Positions 9,388 through 18,480 of a stretch of DNA of 46,749 nucleotides are shown in pieces. Under the pieces are notes generated by a model. The model was not told where the DNA came from. It worked only from the letters and a program-made list of their open reading frames with translations, and ran no database searches. Each line of letters begins with the position of its first letter. Positions within the stretch are counted from its first letter, which is position 1. This DNA comes from an uncultured Psychroflexus sp. GTDB taxonomy: Bacteria > Bacteroidota > Bacteroidia > Flavobacteriales > Flavobacteriaceae. Position numbers and translations under genes: made by a program. The stretch lies in the NCBI GenBank assembly GCA_913056525.1, contig CAJXLO010000008.1:1-46749 (forward strand), read 5' to 3'.

Positions 9388-9996
9388 ATGACCGCAGATC
9401 AGGCCGTTTCCATATTTGAACAAGCGATAAAGGACTATCATATCAAAGATTCCGTGGACCAGGAGTTTCAGAACCCTTACAATAAGGATACACAGCTTAT
9501 TGAACATCTGTTATATAGGAAATGCTGGATCGATACCGTGCAATGGCATTACGAAGACCTCATCAGGGACCCAAATATTTCCCCGGAAGATGCTTTAGTG
9601 CTCAAAAGAAAGATCGATGCATCCAATCAGGACAGGACCGATACCGTTGAATATATAGACAGTTATTTTCTAAACAAGTACAAAGATGTTCAGGTCAAAC
9701 CCAATGCCACCATTAATACGGAATCTCCCGCATGGGGAATTGACCGTTTGTCCATTCTCTGTTTGAAGATCTATCACATGCAAGAAGAAACTGAAAGGAC
9801 TGATGCCAGCGATGACCATAGAAAGAAATGTCAGGAAAAATTAAATGTGCTATTAGAACAGCAAAAAGATCTTTCTACAGCCATTGACCAACTCCTGAAA
9901 GCTATTGCAAATGGAGAGAAATACATGAAGGTCTATAAACAAATGAAAATGTACAATGATGATGAGATGAACCCTGTGCTAAGGAGCAAGGCCTGA
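9388..9996 (+). CDS. DUF4254 domain protein
   Basis: A 202-residue soluble, mostly helical protein matching the DUF4254 family, common in Bacteroidota and always of unknown function. Recognisable stretches are EHLLYRKCWIDTVQWHYEDL near the centre of the first half and SPAWGIDRLSILCLKIYHM in the second. There is no signal peptide or membrane segment. It starts the unit with the GT9 glycosyltransferase two bases downstream. DUF4254-GT9 adjacency is recurrent in this phylum, so a role in handling surface glycolipids alongside the GT9 enzyme is a reasonable inference, not a demonstrated function. Confidence 0.85.
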   Translation: MTADQAVSIFEQAIKDYHIKDSVDQEFQNPYNKDTQLIEHLLYRKCWIDTVQWHYEDLIRDPNISPEDALVLKRKIDASNQDRTDTVEYIDSYFLNKYKDVQVKPNATINTESPAWGIDRLSILCLKIYHMQEETERTDASDDHRKKCQEKLNVLLEQQKDLSTAIDQLLKAIANGEKYMKVYKQMKMYNDDEMNPVLRSKA

Positions 9997-9998
9997 TC

Positions 9999-11021
9999 AT
10001 GTCCGAAAAGATCATCATTTTAAGATTTTCAGCACTTGGCGATGTTGCCATGCTCGTCCCTGTAATGCGATTGGTCAAGCAACAATATCCGGATATCCGG
10101 TTAAAGGTCTATACTAAAAAACCTTTTCATCAAATCTTTGAACTTGCTGATATACAAGCAGAAGGTGTCGACCTTAAAAGTGAATACAAAGGGATTTTCG
10201 GTCTTCGCCAATTGGCCAAAGAGATCGATGAATGGGATCCAGCGATCGTATTGGATATGCATGCTGTGCTAAGGACCTTTATCTTAAATGCGTTCTGCAG
10301 GACAAAATTCTACCGATTACATAAAGCCAGAAAGGAAAAAGCGGCCATGATCAAATCAAGGCAAAGACCGGAAAATGCTTTGCTTAGTATGCATGAACGT
10401 TACGCCCAAGTTCTTGATAAAGCTGGTATCAAGGTGGACTTCAAGGAAAAGTGCTCGCCGATATCTATAAAGCATCTACCGCAATTGCCCTTTGAATTCA
10501 ACGATTCATCTCTGCCTTTCATAGGGATCGCACCATTTTCAGCGCATTCATCCAAAGAATATCCCATCGATAAGATGAGAAAGGTCATTCAGCAGATATT
10601 GGACGAAAAGTCCGTGAACATCCTTTTATTCGGTGGTGGAACCAGGGAAACGGAAGAACTTGATGCACTCGCAGGCAAATTTGATAATGTTCATTCCACA
10701 GCTGGAAAATTGAACCTAAAGGACCAGGTCAAATGGATGGGCCAATTAGCGCTCATGCTTTCTATGGATTCCGGTAATGGTCATTTGGCCGCTATGATGG
10801 GCGTAAGGGTTATCACAATATGGGGAGCAACACATCCTTATCTGGGATTTCAGCCTTTTGGCCAAAAAGCAGAAGACCAGCTATTGCCTGATGCAACAAT
10901 CTATCCAAAGATACCGGTAAGCGTCTATGGAAAAATAAATGATACTTTTTATAAAAACGCAATCCAATCGATCGATGCAAAGCAGATCGCAGACAAAGTG
11001 ATAAGTGCGCTAAAGGATTAA
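9999..11021 (+). CDS. Glycosyltransferase family 9 (heptosyltransferase-like)
   Basis: A GT-B fold enzyme of the ADP-heptose:LPS heptosyltransferase family, acting on lipid A-core or a related glycolipid at the cytoplasmic face. Visible: N-terminal ILRFSALGDVAML, central FAPFSAHSSKEYPIDKM (phosphate and substrate loop), LFGGGTRE, and the C-terminal SMDSGNGHLAAMMGVRVITIWGATHP in two adjoining blocks, typical of GT9. The 340-residue length is normal. Translation is probably coupled to DUF4254 (two-base gap). The stop overlaps that of convergent cysH by four bases. The sugar may not be heptose, since many Bacteroidota GT9 proteins are untested. Confidence 0.9.
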   Translation: MSEKIIILRFSALGDVAMLVPVMRLVKQQYPDIRLKVYTKKPFHQIFELADIQAEGVDLKSEYKGIFGLRQLAKEIDEWDPAIVLDMHAVLRTFILNAFCRTKFYRLHKARKEKAAMIKSRQRPENALLSMHERYAQVLDKAGIKVDFKEKCSPISIKHLPQLPFEFNDSSLPFIGIAPFSAHSSKEYPIDKMRKVIQQILDEKSVNILLFGGGTRETEELDALAGKFDNVHSTAGKLNLKDQVKWMGQLALMLSMDSGNGHLAAMMGVRVITIWGATHPYLGFQPFGQKAEDQLLPDATIYPKIPVSVYGKINDTFYKNAIQSIDAKQIADKVISALKD

Positions 11022-11740
11022 CTGTTGTTGGTCCTGGTCAAATGAAGGCCACATTCCTTCTTGCTTTCTTCCCACCACCACCTGCCGGCGCGGTAATCTT
11101 CTCCAGGTTTTATGGCCCTTGTACAAGGTTTACAACCTATGCTCACAAAACCTTTTTCATGCAATTTGTTGACCGGTATCTGATGTTCCTCGATAAAATT
11201 TTCCAGATAATCGCGTTGCCAGTTGATAAGTGGATTATATTTGATGACCTTAAAATTGGCATCATATTCAAAAGTAGGCAATTGCTTCCTAAACTCTGAT
11301 TGATCGCCCATCAACCCAGTAATCCAGATAATATTACCTTTTAAGGCACGCTGAAGTGGCTCTACTTTTCTGATATGGCAGCATTCTTTCCTGTTCTCAA
11401 CTGACCTGTAAAAGCTGTTCGGCCCTTTTTTATTGACCATGGCCTCTACTTTATCCTGATCTGGAAAATAGATGTCTATCTGTTTTCCATAGCGTTCTCT
11501 GGTCTCGTCCATCACATCATAGGTTTCCTGGAAAAGCCTTCCGGTATCTAATGTAAATGTCTTTACGGGTAATCTCTCATTGAAGATAATGTGAGATAAG
11601 GCCTGGTCTTCTTTTCCAAAGGAAGTTGAAAAGCAGACCTTTTCTGGGAACCTGGCACATAAATGCCTAACGGTATTTGCTATATTTAAATGAGCGGTTT
11701 CTTCTTCTATCGCCTTAAGTCGCTCTTTAAAGTTTTCCAT
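11018..11740 (-). CDS. cysH: Adenylyl-sulfate / phosphoadenylyl-sulfate reductase
   Basis: Reduces activated sulfate (APS or PAPS) to sulfite in assimilatory sulfur metabolism. The PP-loop-like SFGKEDQALSH and FTLDTGRLF motifs are present. Two cysteine pairs, KECCHIRK and SIGCKPCTRA, are the [4Fe-4S] ligands that mark the APS-type (plant and Gram-positive-like) reductase, and the conserved arginine- and glutamate-rich tail ends in KECGLHLTR with the redox-active cysteine. I choose ATG 11740; an upstream in-frame TTG at 11755 adds only five residues. It is monocistronic here, convergent with the GT9 gene (four-base stop overlap), and lies downstream of sod with a terminator between. Confidence 0.93.
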   Translation of the reverse strand: MENFKERLKAIEEETAHLNIANTVRHLCARFPEKVCFSTSFGKEDQALSHIIFNERLPVKTFTLDTGRLFQETYDVMDETRERYGKQIDIYFPDQDKVEAMVNKKGPNSFYRSVENRKECCHIRKVEPLQRALKGNIIWITGLMGDQSEFRKQLPTFEYDANFKVIKYNPLINWQRDYLENFIEEHQIPVNKLHEKGFVSIGCKPCTRAIKPGEDYRAGRWWWEESKKECGLHLTRTNNS

Positions 11741-11815
11741 GTTGATATTGTTCAACTACTACTTAATAAGTGAACTTACAAATATAAAAAAATTAGATGT
11801 ATAATATGTTCAAAT

Positions 11816-11850
11816 AAAAAAAGCTGTCTTCGATGGAATCAAGACAGCTT
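11816..11850 (-). terminator. Intrinsic terminator of the sod transcript
   Basis: Perfect 10-bp inverted repeat AAGCTGTCTT / AAGACAGCTT (11821-11830 and 11841-11850) with a 10-base loop. On the minus strand it is followed by a T run, as expected at the end of the sod gene. Confidence 0.88.
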
Positions 11851-11872
11851 TATTAATAATTAAGGCCTGGAA

Positions 11873-12481
11873 TTATTTATGGGCCTTATAAAGTTCATTC
11901 ACTTTATCCCAATTGATCACATTAAAGAATGCGGCGATGTAATCTGGTCTTTTGTTCTGATATTTTAGATAGTAAGCATGTTCCCAAACATCCAGTGCCA
12001 GGACAGGCTCACCTGCTGCGCTGACGAACGGCATTAATGGGTTGTCCTGATTAGGAGTAGAGCTGATCTCCAGTTTGCCACCATTGTGAACGGTTAGCCA
12101 GGCCCAACCGGAGCCAAACCTGCCAGCTGCCGCTTTGGAGAACTGGTCTTTGAAATCCTCATAAGAACCAAAGTGCTTATCTATTGCCTCTGCGATTTCT
12201 CCGTTGGGTTTGCCGCCACCTTCTGGTCCCATGACTTCCCAGAACAATTTGTGGTTGTAAAATCCGCCACCGTTGTTCCTGACAGCAGTGTTCGTCGGGT
12301 CAAGCTCAGTAAGAATATCTTCTATTGATTTTTTCTCTTCCGGTGTACCCTCAATAGCGGCATTTAATTTTTTTGTGTATCCCGCATGATGCTTGCCATG
12401 ATGTATTTCCATCGTCTGTGCATCTATATGCGGTTCTAATGCATCCTTAGCGTAAGGTAAATCTGGTAGTTCAAAAGCCAT
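11873..12481 (-). CDS. sodA: Superoxide dismutase, Mn/Fe type
   Basis: Converts superoxide to oxygen and peroxide in the cytoplasm. All four metal ligands are visible: His27, His77, Asp164 and His168 (DVWEHAYY). The second-shell pattern, glycines before His77 (NNGGGFYNH) and Gln145 in NQDNPL, is that of Mn-type or cambialistic enzymes rather than strict Fe-SOD, so the symbol is a best guess. The 202-residue length is typical, with no signal peptide. It has its own promoter (12505-12535) and terminator, so it is monocistronic. Confidence 0.95.
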   Translation of the reverse strand: MAFELPDLPYAKDALEPHIDAQTMEIHHGKHHAGYTKKLNAAIEGTPEEKKSIEDILTELDPTNTAVRNNGGGFYNHKLFWEVMGPEGGGKPNGEIAEAIDKHFGSYEDFKDQFSKAAAGRFGSGWAWLTVHNGGKLEISSTPNQDNPLMPFVSAAGEPVLALDVWEHAYYLKYQNKRPDYIAAFFNVINWDKVNELYKAHK

Positions 12482-12504
12482 AATTTATATTTTTTTGATT
12501 TTAG

Positions 12505-12535
12505 CAAATATAACAATACAGAATTTCTTTAACAA
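12505..12535 (-). promoter_or_regulatory. Promoter of sod
   Basis: Minus strand: TTG (12535-12533), 20 bases, TATATTTG (12512-12505), 23 bases before the ATG. One of the clearest Bacteroidota-type promoters in the window. Confidence 0.72.
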
Positions 12536-12615
12536 TTCTGGATCGTTATAAAAAGCTTAAAAGAAAATTTTCTCCTCTATTATAAAATCGTATTTTTAGC
12601 AGAGATTATTATCTT

Positions 12616-15600
12616 ATGAGCGCATTCAAGATCTATAATGCTTCCGCAGGCTCGGGTAAGACCTATCAGATCGCCTACCTATTTGAAAAAAAACTGTTAA
12701 GCGATCCGTCACCCTTTGCCTTTCAGGAGATCATGGCCATCACTTTCACGAACAAAGCGGTCCATGAGATGAAAGAACGCATCTTAGACGACCTTAGGTC
12801 TTTTACAAGAAATGACCCTGATGATAAAGCAATCGAAAAAAGGGCAAAACTTGCTAAAGAACTTGGATTTTCCATCGAAGAAGTACAAAACAGGTCTCGA
12901 AAGATCCTTATTAATATCCTTGATAATTATGCAGGATATCAGGTGACCACCATTGACAGCCTGACCCACAGGATCGTCAGGACATTTGCGCGAGACCTTC
13001 ACTTCGATGTGAACTTTGATATAGAACTCGAGGTGAATGACATCTTTGAAGAAGCCGTTGAGGCTGTGATTGAAGAAGTGAAAACCGATGCTCCTATTAA
13101 AGATATAATTTCAGAATATATCGAATATCAATCCGAAGAAGGAAAGTCCTGGAATATCAAGGGCAAATTGATCGACCTGGCCAAGTTGCTGATCGATGAA
13201 AACCACGATAAAGCCCTACAAACAATAAGCAATTTCTCTACATCCGATATCTTAGCCTTAAAAAAAGAACTGAAGCAAAAGCATGAAACTATAAAACTTA
13301 AAATACAAGATAAAGCTGACGCGTTTTTCACTTTATTAGAAACAAATGAACTTTCACCAGAGAACTTTACCGGCAAATACTTGCCTAAGTTCATGGACAA
13401 GAGAAGAAAAGGGGAGCTTGAACTTAAAACCATTCCTACCTATATCGATCAAATCGAAGAAAAAGAACCGTATAATTCAAAAGAAAAGCCTGAGATAAAA
13501 GCAAGGATGGATGCCATAAAGCCTGATTATGTGCCGATCGTCCGGGATATACTACAGCTCAACCTTGATGTCCTATTCTACGACAAGATCTTAGCTCAGC
13601 TCTCACAAGTCGCGCTCCTTCAAGTAATATACGATCACACGGAAAGGATAAAAGAAGCCCGCAATTGTTTGTTCATCAACGATTTTAACAAAAGGATCAA
13701 TGAAGAGATCAGGAAGCAGCCGGCGCCGTTCATTTACGAGAGGTTAGGCGAAAAGTTCAATGATTTCTTTATCGATGAATTCCAGGACACTTCGCTTTTG
13801 CAGTGGGAAAACCTGATCCCGCTCATAGAGAATGCGCTAAGCCGTTCAAAGGATGGCAACCCTGGTTCATTGACCCTGGTAGGTGATGTGAAGCAATCCA
13901 TTTACGCCTGGCGCGGTGGTGATCCCGATATTTTCTTACAAATGATAAAAGGGTGGTCACCGTTCCCGATATCAGGGAAGAACATTCCCCTGAAGAATAA
14001 TTATCGTAGCAATAAAGATATCGTGGAGTTCAATAATGAACTGTTCATCTACCTTTCCAGACGTCAACCCTATCAAAAGGTGCACGACATATATGCGCAT
14101 GTAGCACAATGCCCTAAAAAACAAGACAGCGGTTATATTGAGATCGATATGGAACATCATAAAGATGAACGACCTTATCCTGAGATGGTGCTGGAAAAGA
14201 TCAATTTCATCTCAGAAAAGGAAAAGGATAACCAACAGTTTAAAAGGTCCGATATCTGCGTACTGGTAAGGTCCAACAAAGAGAGCCAGGCTATAGCGGA
14301 ATTGCTGGAAGAAAGGAACATATCGGTCATTACCGCAACTGACCTACTGATACATAAGGATACCAGCGTGCAATTGATCTATCATTTCTTAAGATGTTTG
14401 TTCATGGACGGAAAGGATGAGGACAAGCTCACCGTATTGGAGAATTATATGGTGTTGAAGTATAATGAAAGTATAGGTTTGGACAGTATCAGGCAAATGC
14501 TTTTTTCCAATAAAGAAGACTTTATTTCCCGTTTCAATAGTTTCTTCAATACTCAGATAGAACCAGAAAGAATGTATCGATATTCCCTTATGCAACAAGT
14601 AGAATATCTGGTGCAGGAATTAGGCTTAGAAGATGGAGCCAATATTTATCTTAATGCATTCCTGGAAGAAGTTCACACCTATAATAATAAGGAAAACGCA
14701 GATGCCCGAGGATTTCAAAGCTATTGGGAAAGGCATAAGGAAGACCGAAGCGTATCTACATCTACATTGGAGGATTCCGTAAACTTGATGACCATACATA
14801 AAAGTAAAGGGCTTGAATTTCCTTACATCATCATTCCGGGTCTGGACGATAGTTTAGATGATATTACCAAAAAGAAATATTGGCAGGAGATACCGGATAC
14901 TGAATCTGAAATACCTTTTTCCCTGATAAGTAAACCCGGGAAAATGCTAATGGAAAACGATCGTTCCAAAGAGAACATCAAGAACCTAAAACAGGATAGC
15001 GTACTTGAGAACCTGAACTTGCTTTATGTCTCTTGTACCAGAGCATCAAAAGGATTGTTCCTGCTTAGCGAAAAACCTAAAAGTTCAAAAAAAGGGTCAA
15101 TGAATATGAACGGACTATTGCTTGATTTCGTAAAAGAAAAACAGTTCGCTCAATCAGAACACGATGTTTTTTACGCGGGCGAATGGCCGGATATTACAAC
15201 AAGATCAGAGGAAGAATTCACTTCAGCGCCATTTGCTGTCAGGCTGAGGTCAAATATTGAGCAATTGGAAAAAAGGATGGTCTTAAAGGCGAACCTGGAT
15301 GATCAGGAGCTGAAAAAAGGAGAATTGCTCCATGAACTTATGGGTTTTGTCCATGTTCAGAATGACCTACCTAAAGCCATTGATCGACTGGAAAAGAAAA
15401 AGCAAATTCCGGGTCCATTGAAAAATGAACTGCGTTCCGCCATGGAAAGTATCATCAAGCATGATGACCTAAAAGACTATTTTACTGAGAACTGGACCGT
15501 ATATAACGAGAAAGATATCAGCTATAGTGATCAGATCATTAGGCCGGACAGGATCTGCATCAAAAAGGACGAAGCGGTCATCATTGACTATAAGACGGGT

Positions 15601-15726
15601 GTGCAAAGAGAAGAACATCATCAACAGATCAAAAAATATGCCAGTGCTGTGGAAGCTATGGGCTACCGAACAATCGGAAGTTTCCTGATCTACGTAAATG
15701 AAGGAATAGCCGTAAAGAATGTGTAA
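12616..15726 (+). CDS. AddA-like UvrD/RecB-family helicase-nuclease
   Basis: An ATP-dependent DNA helicase with a C-terminal nuclease, expected to process double-strand ends for RecA-mediated repair. Walker A NASAGSGKTYQIA lies at the N-terminus, followed by AITFTNKAVHEMK (motif Ia), DEFQDTSLLQW (motif II), VGDVKQSIYAWRGGDPDIF (motif III), IHKSKGLEFPYIIIPG (motif V) and LLYVSCTRASKGLF (motif VI). A PD-(D/E)XK nuclease core sits near the end in RPDRICIKKDEAVIIDYKTG. The 1036 residues are in range for AddA/RecB. The likely partner is the AddB-like nuclease at 18481, separated from it by kbl and ompA. A near-consensus -7 box (TATTTTTA) lies about 20 bases upstream of the ATG. Confidence 0.9.
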   Translation: MSAFKIYNASAGSGKTYQIAYLFEKKLLSDPSPFAFQEIMAITFTNKAVHEMKERILDDLRSFTRNDPDDKAIEKRAKLAKELGFSIEEVQNRSRKILINILDNYAGYQVTTIDSLTHRIVRTFARDLHFDVNFDIELEVNDIFEEAVEAVIEEVKTDAPIKDIISEYIEYQSEEGKSWNIKGKLIDLAKLLIDENHDKALQTISNFSTSDILALKKELKQKHETIKLKIQDKADAFFTLLETNELSPENFTGKYLPKFMDKRRKGELELKTIPTYIDQIEEKEPYNSKEKPEIKARMDAIKPDYVPIVRDILQLNLDVLFYDKILAQLSQVALLQVIYDHTERIKEARNCLFINDFNKRINEEIRKQPAPFIYERLGEKFNDFFIDEFQDTSLLQWENLIPLIENALSRSKDGNPGSLTLVGDVKQSIYAWRGGDPDIFLQMIKGWSPFPISGKNIPLKNNYRSNKDIVEFNNELFIYLSRRQPYQKVHDIYAHVAQCPKKQDSGYIEIDMEHHKDERPYPEMVLEKINFISEKEKDNQQFKRSDICVLVRSNKESQAIAELLEERNISVITATDLLIHKDTSVQLIYHFLRCLFMDGKDEDKLTVLENYMVLKYNESIGLDSIRQMLFSNKEDFISRFNSFFNTQIEPERMYRYSLMQQVEYLVQELGLEDGANIYLNAFLEEVHTYNNKENADARGFQSYWERHKEDRSVSTSTLEDSVNLMTIHKSKGLEFPYIIIPGLDDSLDDITKKKYWQEIPDTESEIPFSLISKPGKMLMENDRSKENIKNLKQDSVLENLNLLYVSCTRASKGLFLLSEKPKSSKKGSMNMNGLLLDFVKEKQFAQSEHDVFYAGEWPDITTRSEEEFTSAPFAVRLRSNIEQLEKRMVLKANLDDQELKKGELLHELMGFVHVQNDLPKAIDRLEKKKQIPGPLKNELRSAMESIIKHDDLKDYFTENWTVYNEKDISYSDQIIRPDRICIKKDEAVIIDYKTGVQREEHHQQIKKYASAVEAMGYRTIGSFLIYVNEGIAVKNV

Positions 15727-15731
15727 ATTTG
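15724..15731 (+). promoter_or_regulatory. Promoter -7 box for kbl
   Basis: TAAATTTG overlaps the stop codon of the AddA-like gene and lies 14 bases before the kbl ATG; no clear -33 TTG. Confidence 0.5.
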
Positions 15732-15745
15732 TAAAAAAATAAAGC

Positions 15746-16942
15746 ATGTATTCAGAAAAATTCAAAAACCAACTTTCTACTGAGCTCAAGTCCATAGAAG
15801 ATGAGGGTCTTTTTAAGAAAGAACGTATAATCACCTCTCCGCAAGGACCAGAAATAAGCCTGGATAACGGTAAAAAAGTGCTCAACTTCTGCGCAAACAA
15901 TTATCTGGGCCTATCATCTCATCCAGAAGTTGTACAAGCCGCTAAAGATGCGCTAGACGAATACGGTTTTGGGATGTCAAGCGTGAGGTTCATCTGTGGA
16001 ACACAAGATATTCATAAAGCTTTAGAAGCCAGAATATCCCAATTCTATCAGATGGAAGACACTATTTTATATGCCGCTTGTTTTGACGCGAATGCAGGCG
16101 TTTTTGAACCGCTGCTCACAAAAGAGGATGCGATAATATCGGATTCGCTCAATCATGCATCAATCATCGATGGTGTAAGATTGTGTAAAGCTGCAAGGTT
16201 CAGATATGCGAATGGCGACATGCAAGACCTGGAAGAACAACTGAAAGCTGCAGATAAGAACGGAGCCAGGAATAAGCTTATCGTAACGGATGGAGTCTTT
16301 TCCATGGACGGATTAGTAGCACCGCTGGATAAGATATGCGACCTGGCAGATAAGTATGAAGCACTCGTGATGATCGATGAATGTCATGCTACTGGATTCA
16401 TAGGGGAAAAGGGCATAGGAACGCCGGAAGAAAAAGGCGTGCTAGACCGAGTAGATATCGTCACAGGAACTCTGGGGAAATCCCTGGGCGGAGCTATGGG
16501 CGGATATACCACGGCTAAAAAAGAGATCATTGAGCTGCTAAGGCAACGTTCCAGACCTTACTTGTTCTCTAACTCACTCGCACCAAACATAGTAGCGGCT
16601 ACACTTAAGGTCTTTGACCTAATAGAGAACGATACTTCTTTAAGGGATAAGGTCCATGAAAACACGCTTTACTTTAAGAAAGGACTTAAAGATGCTGGTT
16701 TTGACATCATCGATGGAGAATCAGCCATTGTTCCGGTCATGCTTTATGATGCTAAGTTAGCCCAGAAAATGGCGGCAGAGCTCCTGGAGGAGAATATTTA
16801 TGTCATCGGGTTTTTCTATCCGGTGGTGCCCAAGGGAAAGGCCAGGATAAGAGTGCAGTTATCAGCGGCCCACCAGAAAGAACACCTCGATAAGGCGATA
16901 GAAGCTTTCAAAAAAATAGGCAAAAAATTAGATGTTCTATAA
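15746..16942 (+). CDS. kbl: Glycine C-acetyltransferase (2-amino-3-ketobutyrate CoA ligase)
   Basis: A PLP enzyme that cleaves 2-amino-3-ketobutyrate with CoA to glycine and acetyl-CoA, the second step of threonine catabolism. This is an alpha-oxoamine synthase fold: [15 protein letters not shown] near residue 45, the DECHATGF active-site block, and the PLP-binding Lys245 in [16 protein letters not shown]. The 398-residue length is exact for Kbl, and the N-terminal pattern favours Kbl over BioF or serine palmitoyltransferase. No threonine dehydrogenase gene is adjacent. A -7 box overlaps the upstream stop codon, so it may be transcribed on its own. Confidence 0.94.
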   Translation: MYSEKFKNQLSTELKSIEDEGLFKKERIITSPQGPEISLDNGKKVLNFCANNYLGLSSHPEVVQAAKDALDEYGFGMSSVRFICGTQDIHKALEARISQFYQMEDTILYAACFDANAGVFEPLLTKEDAIISDSLNHASIIDGVRLCKAARFRYANGDMQDLEEQLKAADKNGARNKLIVTDGVFSMDGLVAPLDKICDLADKYEALVMIDECHATGFIGEKGIGTPEEKGVLDRVDIVTGTLGKSLGGAMGGYTTAKKEIIELLRQRSRPYLFSNSLAPNIVAATLKVFDLIENDTSLRDKVHENTLYFKKGLKDAGFDIIDGESAIVPVMLYDAKLAQKMAAELLEENIYVIGFFYPVVPKGKARIRVQLSAAHQKEHLDKAIEAFKKIGKKLDVL

Positions 16943-16982
16943 CTTTTTTTCATTAAGGCTTACTATATCCCTCAAAAAAAAT

Positions 16983-16990
16983 TATTTTTG
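16983..16990 (+). promoter_or_regulatory. Promoter -7 box for the OmpA-family gene
   Basis: TATTTTTG matches TAnnTTTG in an A-rich stretch, 18 bases before ATG 17009. Confidence 0.55.
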
Positions 16991-17008
16991 TAAATTATTA
17001 ACAGACAA

Positions 17009-18418
17009 ATGATAAATATGAAATTTATTTCAAGAATCCTAACCGTTGCTTTGATGATGTTGTTCATCAGTAATGTTCAAGCACAGGACAAACAAAACCC
17101 ATGGAGCGTTTTTATTGGAGCTAATGCCGTTGATTTTTATCCAACAGGCAATGGAACTGGCGAGATAGACACCTGGACTGATAGCGCATTTGGAGGTCTA
17201 TTTCAAACTGAAAGGTGGAACTATGTGTCCTCAGTTTCTCAGTTGAGTATAGGAAGATATATGGGTAAAGGGTTTAGTGCTAAAGCAGATTTCGCCTTAT
17301 CCCGGATAGAGCAGATAGGCTCCATTGGACTTCCTTCTGAGGTGAACGGAGTGAACCTTCCAAACGATGCAAGCTTTATAACTATTGATACTGACATAAT
17401 CTACAACTTTAAAGAGGCGTTCAACTCACCATGGTTCGACCCTTATTTTGGCGTTGGTGCAGGATATTATTTTCTTGACGAAGATGGTGCACTCACTGCA
17501 AACGTTACAGGCGGATTGAACTTGTGGTTCACCGATAACATCGCCCTGACCATAGAATCCACCTATAAAAACGCCTTTGATGATAATGAACTTGATTATT
17601 TCCAGCACAGTGGTGGTGTTACGATAGCATTTGGCGGGACTGACACCGATGGCGATGGTATCTATGATAAGAACGATGAATGTGTGGACGTAAAAGGCCT
17701 TGAAGAGTTCAATGGATGCCCTGATAGTGATGGTGACGGCATTATCGACAAAAAGGATAATTGTCCTAATGTAGCTGGATCCGCTGAATTCGATGGTTGC
17801 CCTGATAGTGATGGTGATGGTGTCGCAGACCCTAACGACAGCTGCCCCGATAAAGCCGGAGAAAAAGAATTTGATGGTTGCCCAGACAGCGACAATGATG
17901 GCATAGCCGATCCTAATGATGACTGTCCGGATGAACAAGGTCCTGAAGCGAATAACGGATGCCCATGGCCGGATAGCGATGGTGACGGTGTTGTTGATAA
18001 AGATGACCAATGCCCGGAAACTGCTGGTATAGAAGATAATTATGGTTGTCCTAAACTAACGGAAGAAAAACAAAAAGAGCTTAACGAATATGCGAAGACC
18101 ATTAATTTCAATACCGGTAACAGCTCTATCACATCTGATTCTGAAGAAGCGCTAAAAGCTATCTTAGCCATATTAGAAGAATACCCGAACGCTAAGTTCA
18201 CAGTAGAAGGTCATACCGATAGCGTTGGAAGGGCTTCTTACAACAAAAAGCTTTCTGATGAAAGAGCTGCAAGCGTAATGGAGTACCTCACTTCTAACGG
18301 AGTCGATGAAAGTAGGTTAGAATCAAAAGGTTTTGGCGAAGAGCAACCTACGGCAGATAACTCGACCGCAGAAGGAAGAGCCAAGAACAGAAGAGTGGAG
18401 ATCAATTTGAAAAAGTAA
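17009..18418 (+). CDS. OmpA-family outer-membrane protein with thrombospondin type 3 repeats
   Basis: An outer-membrane beta-barrel anchored to peptidoglycan. A signal peptide ([16 protein letters not shown], cleavage likely after VQA) precedes an eight-strand-type barrel at about residues 27-205. Then come five calcium-binding TSP3 repeats with DxDxDG cores (about residues 212-347), and a C-terminal OmpA domain with [19 protein letters not shown] and the peptidoglycan-binding block [13 protein letters not shown]...RAKNRRVEI. The start is either ATG 17009 or ATG 17018; the second gives a cleaner signal peptide. It has its own promoter and a strong terminator, so it is monocistronic. It probably has a structural role in linking the envelope layers. 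Confidence 0.94.
   Translation: MINMKFISRILTVALMMLFISNVQAQDKQNPWSVFIGANAVDFYPTGNGTGEIDTWTDSAFGGLFQTERWNYVSSVSQLSIGRYMGKGFSAKADFALSRIEQIGSIGLPSEVNGVNLPNDASFITIDTDIIYNFKEAFNSPWFDPYFGVGAGYYFLDEDGALTANVTGGLNLWFTDNIALTIESTYKNAFDDNELDYFQHSGGVTIAFGGTDTDGDGIYDKNDECVDVKGLEEFNGCPDSDGDGIIDKKDNCPNVAGSAEFDGCPDSDGDGVADPNDSCPDKAGEKEFDGCPDSDNDGIADPNDDCPDEQGPEANNGCPWPDSDGDGVVDKDDQCPETAGIEDNYGCPKLTEEKQKELNEYAKTINFNTGNSSITSDSEEALKAILAILEEYPNAKFTVEGHTDSVGRASYNKKLSDERAASVMEYLTSNGVDESRLESKGFGEEQPTADNSTAEGRAKNRRVEINLKK
17642..18050 (+). repeat. DNA encoding five tandem TSP3 repeats
   Basis: Five imperfect coding repeats of about 78-87 bases, each encoding a D-S/T-D-x-D-G calcium loop and ending in a GCP motif. Divergent at the DNA level. 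This is protein-coding repetition, not a CRISPR or satellite. Confidence 0.85.
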
Positions 18419-18442
18419 TTCCACTCTTTTCTAATTATATTT

Positions 18443-18476
18443 GAGCGTTCAGTATTTTTGCTGAACGCTTTTTTTA
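18443..18476 (+). terminator. Intrinsic terminator after the OmpA-family gene
   Basis: AGCGTTCAG / CTGAACGCT stem (18444-18452 and 18461-18469), 8-base loop, followed by a T run. It lies directly before the next ATG at 18481. Confidence 0.9.
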
Positions 18477-18480
18477 TTCT

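Noticed and set aside
11018-11299. Plus-strand ORF within cysH
   Set aside because: Shadow frame of cysH; the minus-strand protein has complete catalytic motifs.
17426-18010. Long minus-strand ORF with repetitive Ile/Val-rich sequence opposite the TSP3 region
   Set aside because: It is a shadow of the repetitive OmpA-family coding sequence; no family features, and the plus frame is fully explained.
17642-18050. Regular DNA repeats suggesting a CRISPR-like array
   Set aside because: Repeats are in frame, divergent and encode calcium-binding TSP3 units; there are no conserved repeat/spacer boundaries and no cas genes.
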